DNA from: Porphyra umbilicalis
Lineage: Eukaryota; Rhodophyta; Bangiophyceae; Bangiales; Bangiaceae
Assembly (NCBI GenBank): GCA_002049455.2
Contig: KV919309.1
Location: 1 to 25,309, forward strand
DNA: 25,309 nucleotides
Reading direction: 5' to 3'
A model generated the notes under the pieces. It made no database searches, was not told the origin of the DNA, and saw only the letters and a list, made by a program, of their open reading frames with translations. Positions 1-9,762 of the stretch are shown in pieces. A program made the position numbers and the translations under genes. The stretch's first letter is position 1; every line of letters starts with the position of its first letter.

Positions 1-264
1 TGGGTCATTGTGTGTGCGGCAGGCCAGCTGCACCGCCTTGCCGTTGGGTCGACGCTGCTCGACCTGGCGGTGCGGACAGGCGTTGTGGAAGCGGCGACGT
101 TTGCCTCAAAGGGGGTCGTCGCGCTCGTCAACGGTCGCGTCGTGCCGTCGTCGTACCGCTTGCGCATGAACGACAACGTCAGTTTTGTCAGCGGTGACGA
201 TCGGAGAACGGCATGCACTGCTGCTACGTCTACGCGGCGGGGAGAGGTGCGCGTCGCTGCTTGA
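1..264 (+). CDS. 3' end of a TGS-domain protein, probable RelA/SpoT homologue (partial)
   Basis: The reading frame is open from base 1 and ends at TGA 262-264, so the 5' part lies outside the window. About 87 codons are visible. Residues near GQLHRLAVGSTLLDLAV and VVALVNGRVVPSSYRLRMND follow the TGS-domain pattern: a 'G.i..lp.GSt..D.a' strand-helix, then 'vlVNg..vp..y.L.ngD.V'. In plastid RSH enzymes a TGS-like domain closes the protein and helps regulate (p)ppGpp synthesis and hydrolysis, which fits a domain so close to the stop codon. A short basic tail of about 25 residues follows. Other TGS proteins (threonyl-tRNA synthetase, OBG-type GTPases) are possible, and no catalytic domain is visible. 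TGS is fairly secure; RSH is inferred. Confidence 0.6.
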   Translation, partial: WVIVCAAGQLHRLAVGSTLLDLAVRTGVVEAATFASKGVVALVNGRVVPSSYRLRMNDNVSFVSGDDRRTACTAATSTRRGEVRVAA

Positions 265-812
265 GACGGCTCGACGGCTGCGTGCGTTGGCCGCCCCACC
301 ATTGGGGGCTTGCCGCCATGTTGTCCGGGACCACGCGCACGCATCTTCCTCGTTTTGCGCAGGACTACCTGTGGCGAGGCGGTCCCGGACCTCGACGAGC
401 TCCTGTACGTACTTACCCCCTTTTGTGGGCTGTACCGCCGCTGCCGGCAGACGACAGACCATCTTGTCTGCGGCACGACTGCAGCGCGGCGAGACCATCT
501 CCGCGTTGACCGCCCGGCCCTTCCCTTTTGACCTGCAGGCGCTGGACGTCTGTTCTTCCTACTCGGCGGCTCCTTGCCGCTGTTCCTGTCGGTTGCGGGT
601 GGTGGGTCACACCCACCCCCGTGCGGACCGGCGACCCCGTCGCGACCTCCCCACGCGCGACCCCTTGTACATAGCCGGCGTCGGTCGCGCGGCGGATGGT
701 GGTGACACAATTTTGAGACGCGTGCCTGCTTCGAAAGCGCCGCGCATCTCTTACTTTATTTTCCCTGCGCGGTGCCTGCGTCAGGCTGTGTCGTTGGGAT
801 GAGAGTGAGCAT

Positions 813-836
813 ATAAAATAAAAGAATAAAAAAACA
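813..836 (+). terminator. A/T-rich candidate polyadenylation region
   Basis: TATAAAATAAAAGAATAAAA lies in otherwise GC-rich DNA about 550 bases after the stop codon of the TGS gene. It resembles a poly(A) signal cluster, but no transcript evidence is available. Confidence 0.3.
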
Positions 837-1330
837 TGCCAGCAGATGAGCACGATGGCATCCACGTGCACACCCGCTACGATGCGGTGTACATTAGTGT
901 ACCATGTGTACTTTTTAGACTATTCTTGCCGCACGCCATTTCTGTTCTCGCGCCTGTCTCGTCGGTTTTTTTTGTTTTTTTCGTCGGCCCTCTGTAACTC
1001 AATGAGACGTCCCTGGTCGAACTCACGGCCTCGGCCATTCACTCCCACCGCGAGGATACCCGTGCACACACATTCAGACCGCACGCGCTCACCAGCACTA
1101 CGGCACCACTTCTCACCCGACGACCGACCGCGCGCAGTCAGACGCCGCTGCGGGGCCGAACGCGTGCAATAGAGTGAAGCTGACCTCGGCACAACACGTT
1201 GACTACACCACAGCAGATAGCAGCAAAAGTCGGCGCGTGCAAGAAAAAGCACGGTGTGCTCTGGACTCACAAAACCACGCTGCAGGCGCTGCCCAGACAC
1301 ATGTACAAGCCGAGATGGTGCCAACAGCAG

Positions 1331-1423
1331 AGTATGCATGCGCGACGGCAGTGACACGGTTGGCACAACACATCCAAGTATGCAGTGCGCGACGCCAGTG
1401 ACACGATTGGCACCACACATCCA
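1331..1423. repeat. Imperfect tandem duplication, unit 46-47 bp
   Basis: Copy one is 1331-1376 and copy two 1377-1423. Both begin AGTATGCA and contain CAGTGACACG, TTGGCAC and ACACATCCA. They differ by a few substitutions and a one-base length change. The location is non-coding. Confidence 0.8.
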
Positions 1424-1560
1424 AAGAGCACACGAACAACAGAATACAGTACCTAGGAGCTCGCCGTTCACACGAAAGAAAAAAACCAAAAGCAACCAGC
1501 CAGACTGCCCACCCCTCGCCGCCCGCTCCCCCCTCCCATCCCATCTCTGCTGCGGTTCGC

Positions 1561-1986
1561 CTACTCCTTGCGCGGGCGACGGTCCTTGTTACCCCCCTTC
1601 TTGCGGTCGTCGGTCGGCGCCGACGAGCGGGCGTCAAAGGTCAATACGTTAAAGATGGACGAGAGGAACTCAGTGTCCTTGTCCGTCGTCGTGTCCACCG
1701 CCGAGCGGCGGTTGAAGAAGCGCGGCTTGGACTTCTTAAATGTCCGCCCGTTCGCGCGGTTGCGCGCCCGCTTTTCCAGCTTAAGGTTGCGGCGGCAGCG
1801 CATCGCCACGTCGCCACCAAAGAGCGGCGCGCCAACGACAACCACGGGTGCGGCGGTCACGGGGGGCAGCACGGGGGCGCCGCAGATCGCGGCGGCGGAG
1901 GGGCGCGCCACGACGGCGGCGCCGCGGAAGGCAGAGCCGGCAACGGGCACAAAGGCCGGCGCCCGGTGGACGGCGGGGGTGTTCAT
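1561..1986 (-). CDS. Small basic plastid-targeted protein, family not recognised
   Basis: 141 codons on the minus strand, from ATG (complement of 1984-1986) to TAG (1561-1563). The frame stays open further upstream, but that extension looks like untranslated DNA (proline and charged low complexity), so this ATG is preferred. Residues 1 to about 70 form an Ala/Val/Pro-rich leader with early Phe (AFVPVAGSAF), typical of a red-algal plastid transit peptide. The mature part begins near MRCRRNLKLEKRARNR and is very basic (NGRTFKKSKPRFFNRR). It is followed by an acidic and hydrophobic patch (DKDTEFLSSIFNVLTFD) and a Lys/Arg tail (KKGGNKDRRPRKE). Size and charge suggest an RNA- or ribosome-associated plastid protein, but I recognise no named family. 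The gene is divergent from the ankyrin gene at 2693. Confidence 0.7.
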   Translation of the reverse strand: MNTPAVHRAPAFVPVAGSAFRGAAVVARPSAAAICGAPVLPPVTAAPVVVVGAPLFGGDVAMRCRRNLKLEKRARNRANGRTFKKSKPRFFNRRSAVDTTTDKDTEFLSSIFNVLTFDARSSAPTDDRKKGGNKDRRPRKE

Positions 1987-2692
1987 GGTGGTGGGGTGGG
2001 CGGAAAGGGGAGTGGTGGAAGAGCAAGGAGTTGTGTGGGGGGAGAAAGGTGGAGGGGGAGGGATATAGGGGGGGGAACGAGCAGCGTAGTGCAGCTCGAG
2101 GAGGCGGAGCGGCGGGGTGGCGGCAGGGGACGAGGTCTGGGGGACGGGCACTTGCCTACACGCGCGAGCTGCGGCGGCGGTTGAGCTTTGTGACGCCGCC
2201 AAGGCGCAATCTCGTCCGTTGGATGGTAAATTGAGGACAACGCCGTGGAAAGTCCAAGACGGAGGTCCATTTATATTATTAAGTATAGTAGCTCCCCTTG
2301 ATATGGTGCGCGCAAACGCACCTGGCTGTCGAGATTCGCCGAGGTCCACCTCGCTCGGGCAGCCAGCGCAGGCACCCAGCCCTTCTCCCCAACGCTCCTC
2401 GATCCTCGCCGCGCCGTGGCAGGGGCATCACGCTCGCCCCGCTCGCCCCGCTCGCCCCGCTCGCCCCGCCGTGGCAGCGGCGTCACGCTCGCACCGCCGC
2501 CGCCCATTTTAAGACCTCTTCGCTGGCGCCACTGGCGACGTGGTGCTTGGTCTGCCCCCCACTTCTCTATCTGCTGCGCTGTTGCAGATATCCGCTCTGC
2601 TGGCCTCCACGCTCGCCCAGGTGCCTGCGCCTCTGACCGTTGCACCGACGCGGACGCCCCCTGCTTCACTGACCTGCCTGCCACCCCACGCG
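1987..2692. promoter_or_regulatory. Divergent intergenic region, likely promoters of both flanking genes
   Basis: This 0.7-kb gap separates two divergently transcribed plastid-protein genes, so both promoters should lie here. A low-GC patch, TTTATATTATTAAGTATAG (about 2270-2288), is the only TATA-like sequence and sits about 285 bases upstream of one ATG and 410 upstream of the other. A 9-bp repeat array is at 2431-2469. No binding sites can be named. Confidence 0.35.
2412..2496. repeat. 9-bp tandem array (GCTCGCCCC) bracketed by a longer direct repeat
   Basis: GCTCGCCCC is repeated about four times at 2432-2469. The segment CCGTGGCAG-GGC-TCACGCTCGC occurs both just before the array (about 2413-2438) and just after it (about 2468-2493), with small differences. 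The array probably arose by local duplication in the promoter region. Confidence 0.7.
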
Positions 2693-3697
2693 ATGGCCAT
2701 GATGGCATTCTGTGGGCCGACGTCGGCTGCTGTTCGGCCTGCCGCTGGCACGCCCGTCGGTCGCGTTCGCGGTCGGCCAGCGTCAACCTTTGTCGCGCCG
2801 GCACCCACGCCGGCGCGGCTGACCGTCACGCGGCCGCCGGCGCGGCGCGGCGGCCACCCGCACATGGCCGCGTCGGATGACACGGCCGCGCCAGCGGCGG
2901 CCGTCGGCAGCGGCGACCCGAAGGTCGCTGCCGCCGCCAGCCCCGCTGGCGGCAATGGCGCCGTCGCCGCCAATGGCGACGCCGCCAACGATGTCGAGGA
3001 GGAGGAGGAGGAGAATGTCGACTTCGGGGTCATGTCCGCCCCCACCGAAGCCGACGCTGCACTCCTCACCGCCGCCATGGAGGGCGACATGGACGCGGTC
3101 GACGCCGCCCTCGCGGCCGGTGGCAGCCCCGACGCGGCCGACTCCAACGGCCGCACCGCCCTCCACATTGCGGCCGCCAATGGCATGCGACCGTCCATCG
3201 CGGCGCTGCTTGAGCGGGGCGGCAACGTCAACGCGGCGGACCACGACGGGCTGACGCCCCTCCACATGGCCACGGGCTACCAGCGCCCCGACACGGTGCG
3301 CGCGCTGTTGGCGGCGGGGGCGGACCCAGACGCCCGCTCCCACGTCGGCGACATGGCGGTGGAGCTCGCGGAGAAGGTGGTCGGCGTGACGCCCGAAAAG
3401 GTGTTTTGGCGAACGAACCCAAAGTACGAGACGGCCGTGGAGGTGCTCAACATCCTCGATGAACTGTACGAGTTTTACGACGAGGAGGGGGAGGGGGAGG
3501 GGGAGGGGGCGTCCACGCCGACCGACGGGAATGGCGACGGCGACGCGGCGGCGGCGGTCAAGACGACGGTGCGGAAGCGCGTGCGCGCCGACGCGGGGGG
3601 GGAGGAGGTGCCGGCGACGGCCGCCAAGACGGCGGCGCCAGCGGCCGTTGGGGACGTGCAGACGACCGTGCGGGTGCGCAAGCCGCAACAGGAGTGA
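2693..3697 (+). CDS. Plastid-targeted ankyrin-repeat protein
   Basis: 334 codons, ATG 2693 to TGA 3695-3697. The frame is open upstream, but this ATG gives a clean transit peptide: residues 1-57 are rich in Ala, Arg, Pro and Thr with an early Phe (MAMMAFCGP), with a likely processing site near HMAASDD. A poly-Glu stretch (101-108) precedes three ankyrin repeats at about 120-151, 152-184 and 185-218 (NGRTALHIAAANG, GLTPLHMATG). A helical segment at about 225-273 (EKVFWRTNPKYETAVEVLNI) looks conserved. The tail has Gly/Glu runs and basic TTVRKRVR and TTVRVRK motifs. Ankyrin proteins act as protein-binding scaffolds, so a stromal role in assembly or targeting is plausible. No chromodomain is seen, so it is not a canonical cpSRP43. 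Confidence 0.85.
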   Translation: MAMMAFCGPTSAAVRPAAGTPVGRVRGRPASTFVAPAPTPARLTVTRPPARRGGHPHMAASDDTAAPAAAVGSGDPKVAAAASPAGGNGAVAANGDAANDVEEEEEENVDFGVMSAPTEADAALLTAAMEGDMDAVDAALAAGGSPDAADSNGRTALHIAAANGMRPSIAALLERGGNVNAADHDGLTPLHMATGYQRPDTVRALLAAGADPDARSHVGDMAVELAEKVVGVTPEKVFWRTNPKYETAVEVLNILDELYEFYDEEGEGEGEGASTPTDGNGDGDAAAAVKTTVRKRVRADAGGEEVPATAAKTAAPAAVGDVQTTVRVRKPQQE

Positions 3698-4599
3698 GCG
3701 GCGGGTGGCGAGGCGGTGCCGAGACGTGTGCAGGTTGCAGACGGCGGGTGGGCGGGCGGACGCAGCGACATGCACGATGTCGTGGCGTGGCGTGGATGCG
3801 CATCGCAGCAGCCTTGTGGCCAGTCGGTGGCGGGGGGTGGCGGTCATCAGGGACAAGGGTGCGTGTCACTACAGCAGGGGGGCTTGTCGGTGACCAAGGG
3901 GCGGTGCGGCGCTTACTCTATTTGGGGTCACTTCTTGGCACGCGGGCGGTTGTGGATGGCAATGGGTGGTGAGGAGATCCCGTTTCGGTACCGCGCAGGG
4001 TCTTTGTAGCCACTTGGGGGGGGGGAGTGTGGCTGGTTTGTCCGGCGTTTGTTCTTTCTTCTGTTGCGTTTGATTCTTTTCTTGTGCGTGAAGGGTGCTC
4101 GTTGTTGACGATACCCGTTTGAACGCTTGAGTCTCGAAAAGGTAGATGCATGCGCTGCTGCGCGTCGGCACACGCCCGTGCGTTTTTTGTGGCGTGGAAA
4201 GTTTGCTTTTAATCAGTGGTACAAAAAAAAAACAGGAGACAAGAACCCACGTCAACGCGGCTTTCGCGCAGCACTCGCCAAGCTCACCACCCTTTGTTCA
4301 ACAAGGATCAACAATGAGAACCATAATGGGCGCCCGGCCGCTGCTCCGAGAAGCAAGCATATGTACAGGACGAGCACCCCCCAGCGACACAGCATACGTT
4401 CACGATCCCGTGAACGACAGGCTCCACTGCTCCAGAATCAAGCACCAAAGGCCAGAGCGTTTCGCGATGCTCCACTACACAACAAACGACGCAACCGCCA
4501 CTCTCAGCGGACCGACCAACGACACCCACCAGGTGCCATCGGGGCACCTCTGCTGAAATTCCCAACTGATCGTGCACAACCGCACGAGAAGACCCAAAC
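3698..4599. other. Intergenic stretch between two convergent ankyrin genes
   Basis: About 0.9 kb holding the 3' UTRs of the two convergent genes. Homopolymer runs (G8 near 4018, A9 near 4226) and mixed composition are seen. Short open frames on both strands show no domains. I see no gene here. Confidence 0.5.
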
Positions 4600-5600
4600 T
4601 TAGATGGCGCCCGCGCGGATGAGCATGCGCGACAGCTTCTCCGCCTCGGCACTCTTGCGCGCCTCCCGCAGGGGCGTCGTCTTACCGCCGTCCGCCACGC
4701 GGCCCGACGCGGAGCCCTTGGTGTTGACGTCCGCGCCGCACTCGACGAGCGCGGTCAGCGCGTCGGCGTTGCCACACGCGGCCGCCCACAGCAGGGGCGT
4801 CCACTCCACCACATTCTTGGCGTCGACCGCCGCGCCGAGGCCAACGAGCGTGCGGATGGTGTCGGCGTGGTTGTCAATCGCCGCCAAATGCAGGGCCGTG
4901 TGGCGGTACCCCTTGTTGACCGCATTCACGTCCAAGCCCCGGCTGACGAGCAGGTCGACGAGGCCCGGGTAGCCCTTGCGGGCGGCCAAGTGGAGGAGCG
5001 TCTCCCCATACGGCGACACAATGCTTGCGTCGGCGCCCGACACGAGGAGCAGCTTGGCCACCCCCGCGTGGCCCGTCACGCGCGCCTTGACCTCCATCTG
5101 CGGCGGCGCCTTTTTGGCATTCTTGCCCGTCAAGCCCGGGAAGCCCGGCGGCGGCGGCGGCCGTGGTTTGGTCGTCGGCAGGTTGTCAAACGCGTACATG
5201 AGCGCCGTGTGCCCAGTATTGGCCGCAGCATTCACGTCTGCACCAGCGGCAAGGAGCGCCTTGGCAATCGCCACGTTGCCCTCCGACGCGGCCCACATGA
5301 GCGCCGTCATGCGGCTGTCCCCTTGCGTCGACGCATAGTTGGCCGACACGCCCGCCTCGAGGGCGGCAGCCACCGCCGCCTCGTCGCAGAGCATGGCGGC
5401 GCGGACCATGGCCTCCTCGGGCGTGCGTTGCGGGGGGGGGGGGGGGGGGCACCGCCCGCCGCCATGACCAGCGTCGACCGGCCGAGACGGGCGGGCGACA
5501 CAACGGCGGCAGCGGCGGGCCGGCGGGCGGGGCAAGGCGCCACCCACGCCGACGCCGTCAACGGGAGGACGGCACCAGTGGCGACAAACGTCAGGTCCAT
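4600..5600 (-). CDS. Plastid-targeted ankyrin-repeat protein, frameshifted at a poly-G run
   Basis: The minus-strand gene runs from ATG (complement of 5598-5600) to TAA (4600-4602). The first frame gives a transit-peptide-like leader, MDLTFVATGAVLPLTASAWV, then Arg/Ala-rich sequence to STLVMAAGGA and prolines. The second frame picks up after the prolines with RTPEEAMVRAAMLCDEAA and carries about seven ankyrin repeats to the end (TALMWAASEGN, TALMYAFDN, ETLLHLAARKG, TALHLAAIDNH, TPLLWAAACGN). A Pro-rich, Lys-containing insertion of about 30 residues interrupts the third repeat. The two frames meet at the 18-G run 5432-5449 (CCC codons on the minus strand). The span of 1,001 bases needs one base added or two removed to be in frame, so a homopolymer sequencing error or a slippage allele is likelier than a dead gene. 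It converges on the 2693 ankyrin gene. Confidence 0.8.
5432..5449. repeat. 18-base poly-G run inside the ankyrin gene
   Basis: An uninterrupted G18 tract encodes the Pro run linking transit peptide and ankyrin domain on the minus strand. The reading frame changes across it, making it the likely site of a length error or polymorphism. Confidence 0.9.
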
Positions 5601-7719
5601 AGCGACGCGGGGGAGGGAGAGCGCAACGATTAAGGAGTTGGTCGTGGTGCTGCGCACGAGGAACGTCAAGCAACAAGGTGGAGGGAGCAGTGAGGCAAAA
5701 GAGTGTAGGTCTCTAGTGACTGCGGAGGTCGGCAGCAACAGCAGCGGCACACGGTTGATATGTGTGCGCCCCTGGCTGTCGGTGCACCGCCGATGCCAGC
5801 GTTGCGTGCGCGCACAAGCGGTGCAGGACCGGCGCGGGGCGTGTGCACAAGAGGGGTGCACCCGGGTATGGCTTGGAGGTGGAGGCTCAGCGTCTGTGGG
5901 CTTCTGGGCGGGGGTGGGGCGGGGCGGAGTGGAAGATGGAAACGCGACCAACAGCGGCACTGGATGGAAGGGGGGGTGGCGGGTTGCGCGCGCGGCCAGC
6001 GTGGCCTCCAAGCAGCAGAGGACCGCCCGCGGGCGGCCGCGCGACTGCCAAGGTTGCACACCAAACGCAACGGACCGACTGCTACAAACTCACGGCTGAC
6101 GACGAGCCACGTGTACACTCGATGTGGCCTGCATGATACATGGACAATTGGCTATCAAAACTCTGGCTCATTCATTCGAAAACCAAGTTCGATCCACCTT
6201 CATAAAGCCCCCTACCGTCAACACCAGTCCGAACGTGAAGCAAGAAATGGCAACAAGCTCTTCATGTATTTAGATCCCACGAAGCGCGGGAGCACGGCCG
6301 CGCGGGGCTCTGCAGGACACCATTGACAGAGACGCCCCACTGTTGGCCTGTGTTCCCAGTGTGGGTTTCCCCCCACCGCGTGCGTCAGACACCGTCGGCT
6401 GGAACGCTCGCAAGCGCACCCCGTCGCCACGGCACGAGCCGGCGAACATTTTCCGTGCCGCGCCCCCGCGACGGTCGACGCGGGTGTGCGGCCCGGCCCG
6501 ACGCCGCCTCTCTCGAGGCGGCGTGACGTAGGGCTGGCGGTCGGGGCGTGGGGGGTGTGCGTCCGAGCGTGCGTACTGGGAGGGCTTTCCAGGGCGTCCG
6601 GCGCCAGGCCCCTGTTGCCGCGCCAGCATGGCAGGCAGCGAGCCGCCCTCGCCAATCAGCGGTCGAGAGCCGGTGTGGCCATGGGACCGCAGCAGGCCGT
6701 GTCTACACGAGCCGGTCATCGACGTGGGGCGTTGAGGGTCCCCAGTTGAAAGTCAGGGAGGCCTCGCGCGCGCCTGGCGCGCGGCTCCTCGCCACAGGCA
6801 GCCGCCTGTTGCTGCAGCGGCGGCCCCACAGGCCTGCCAAACGCAGGCTAGCGCCCGTGCGGCCGTCGGCTGGCGGCGGCTCTCGCGCGGCCAGTTTCGC
6901 ACAGACAAGAGCTCAAAAAAATCCATGGTGGCGGCCCCCACCCGCTCGGCGTGCCCCAACGTGCGATCCCAGACCCCCAGCATGCGGCACCACGGGCGAC
7001 ACCACCAAGCGTCCCATGGCACCTCCCCAGCTCGCCGAGCAGCGCACGCCGCGCTCGCCGCCGTGCCGCGCGCACCGGCGGCCACCACGCGCCGGTGCAC
7101 CTCCCACTGTCCGCGCGCCCCGACGCTCCACGGCAGACTGCCGCGCGGGTGCCGGTCGCGCCGTGGCTCCCGCCACGGGGTGCACCGCGCCTTGGATGTT
7201 CAAGGGCCCCCATTGCCCCGCTCCGCCGCGTTCCCGCCACCTCGTCAGCTGGGAACCCACCGCGCCGCAGCTTTTTGTTGGGTTTCTTCTTTTGAACTGT
7301 GTGGCGCGGCTGTCGGCCGCTCATGGCGTGTCGTTTGAACTGTGGGCCGCGTGCAGCGGTAGCACCACGAACCCTATTCACTCGTGGCTGTAGTGGCAGT
7401 GTTCGCCGACCGTTCCTGGTGCGGCCGCTCTATACAGGCCACTCTTCGCTCATAGGATCAACCGACGGTCGCTGCCGCCGCAGGGAGCGTGCCCACCGCC
7501 CCGTATCCCCGACGACCGAGACGCTCGCCCCGCTCACACCCCGTTCCATGTTGCCGTCATCACCGCTCCCCACCAACCCCCCCCCCCCGTCCCGCACGGA
7601 CTCGCACTCTACATCCACCCTTCTCCCTCCCTCTCACCAACGCCTCTCCTCCCACCCGTTTCCCCACCCGATCCCTCCCCACGCTGCGATACTTCCTCCC
7701 CCACCCTCCCAGCGCCGCC
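5601..7719. other. Intergenic region, 2.1 kb, no supported gene
   Basis: Contains the 5' flank of the minus-strand ankyrin gene and the 5' flank of the long gene starting at 7720. Several open frames of 100-280 codons exist on both strands, but they are Arg/Pro/Ala-rich, mutually overlapping and without domains, as expected by chance in GC-rich DNA. A TATA-like TCTATACAG near 7428-7437 and a C-rich 5' UTR-like stretch (about 7500-7719) precede the ATG at 7720. Confidence 0.45.
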
Positions 7720-9451
7720 ATGGCCGCTGTACCCACCCCCAGTCCTGCCCCCCTGCGGGCGCTGCCCGCACCAACCCCCCTCTGCCCGCCCGGCACCCCG
7801 CTGGTCGGCGCCCCAGCCGGCGGCGGCGCCACCCCCTCCCCGACGACGGGCTACTGGAACTACATGCGCCTGCGGCAGATGCTCGACGCCGGCGGGTGGT
7901 CGTCGCCGCCGTCACTGGCAGCGGCGGCGGCCAAGTCGCCAGCCTGCGCGGCCGCGGGTGCCGCCCCATCGGACGGCGCCGCCACCGCAGCGACAGCCGC
8001 GGCGGGTGGCCACGCGTCTGCCGGGGGCGGCGCCACGATCGCGGCGGCGCTGGCGGCAGCGTCGGCGGCCGTGTCGGGTGGCGGCGGGCGGCCGACGCAC
8101 CGACGCCGGGGGCGTCCCCCCCCCCTCTCCGCGCGCGCGACTGCCCGCGCATCCTCCGTCGCCGCCGCAAGGCCCGCGGCGGTGACGGCGGCCGCCGCCG
8201 CCGCGCGGGAGCGGCTTCCTTGTACGCCCTCCTCGGCTTGCCGCTGCCGCCGCCGCCGCCACCGTTGCCGCCGCTGCTGCCGCCCACCACGCCGCGGCCG
8301 TCGGTGGCCACACCACGGGCGTGGCCACCGTCTGACGGTGGCGGCACGGCCGCCGACACGCCGTCGCCCAACACGGGCAGCGGCAGCAGCGGCTCGTCCC
8401 CAACGACCATCCTGTGGTCCCCGCCGCCGTACGTGGCCACACTTCAGACCGCCCCGGTATCCGCGGGCGGGGAGGCCCCCCGCGGGACGGCGGCAGCAGC
8501 AGCGGTATCGGTGGCGGCAGCGTCGACGGCCGCCAACCTCATTGCTGCAGCGTCGCCGCCACCGCCGCCGCCGCCGCCGCCACCGCCACCGCCACTGGCG
8601 CCCCCCCCTTCCAGTGTGCCCCCATTCCTCCCCCGCAGCGCCCGCCCGTGGTACCGCCGCTGGCCGGCGGCACCGTCGCCCGCAATGACCGACGCGGCGC
8701 GCCCGTCGGCGGCGGCGGCAAGGCCCCAACGCGCCGCGTGCGTGCCGCCCGTCACCTACGAGGGCGCAGACGCGGGGCGCGGCGGCGGCTCGCGGGTGGC
8801 GGGGCGTGTGGGCGCCCCCGCACGCGTGTCGTTGCCGCCCGACGCGGCGGCGGGGAGGAGGACCATGGCAGCACCGTCGGCGGCGCGCACGGCCGCGGCA
8901 GCGGGGGCGGTGGCAAAGACGGCCGCACGTCTGCCGCCGGCGACCGCCGACGCGGCGGCACTCTGCCTGCGCACCCCGCCGGTGGGGGCGGTGGGGGTGC
9001 CCGCCGCCGCCGCGGGCGCCGCCACGCACCCGACGACGCGGCCGCCGGGTCTTGGGTGCGTGCGGTTCCTCCCCCCCCCCCCCCCCCCCCCAGCGGGTGT
9101 GCCGCCCCCGCATGCGCGGCGCCCGGCGCGCCACCCCGCGACCGGCGCCCCGCCCGTGGGCGCCCCGCCCGCCCGCGGGGCACCCCCCCCACGCCCACCA
9201 CTGGCACGTTGCGGGCGCCGCCGCGGGGCGACGCGCGTGCACCCCCCGCCGCCCGCGTCGGCGGGTCCGCCTCGGCCGCCGCCGGCGGGCGCCCCCCGCC
9301 GCCGCCGCCGCCCCCGCCGCCGCCGCTGCCGCCCCCACCCGTGCCGCCGCGGCTGCCGTCGACGCCCGCGGCGGCAGCCGCGCGGCGGAGCGCCCCCCCG
9401 CCGCGGGCGCCCCCCCCACCACCGCCCCCGCCGCCGCTGCCGCCGCCACCA

Positions 9452-9488
<37 letters not shown>

Positions 9489-9726
9489 GTCGGCGGCAGC
9501 CAGTGTGGGCGGCGCTCCCCGCGCCGCCACTCGCGCCCACGCCGCCGCGTGCCACCACTGGCGCGGCGGCGGCGGCGCGCGCGCCGGTCGGTGATCCGCC
9601 GTCCGCGGTCGCCGCTCCGGCGTCGGTGGCGGCGGCGGGGGCGGCGGCGGCGGCGGCGGCGGCGCGCGCGCCGGTCGGTGATCCGCCGTCCGCGGTCGCC
9701 GCTCCGGCGTCGGTGGCGGCGGCGGG

Positions 9727-9762
<36 letters not shown>

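Larger units (their letters stand above)
265..1560. other. Intergenic / 3' UTR stretch without a convincing gene
   Basis: About 1.3 kb between the TGS gene and the convergent small plastid-protein gene. Open frames occur on both strands but lack domains, credible starts and protein-like composition. An A/T-rich patch with AAAATAAAAG and a poly-A run at about 813-836 stands out in GC-rich DNA and may be the polyadenylation region of the upstream gene. A 46-bp imperfect tandem duplication sits at 1331-1423. Confidence 0.5.

Noticed and set aside
185..802. 205-codon plus-strand frame after the TGS gene
   Set aside because: It overlaps the TGS coding end in another frame and has no domain or protein-like periodicity.
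6548..7393. 281-codon plus-strand frame
   Set aside because: Arg/Pro/Ala-rich with competing frames on both strands; a chance frame in GC-rich intergenic DNA.
7299..7719. Upstream extension of the long plus-strand frame from 7299
   Set aside because: The text is C-rich UTR-like and in a different frame from MAAVPTPSP at 7720, which has a better start context (GCCGCCATGG).
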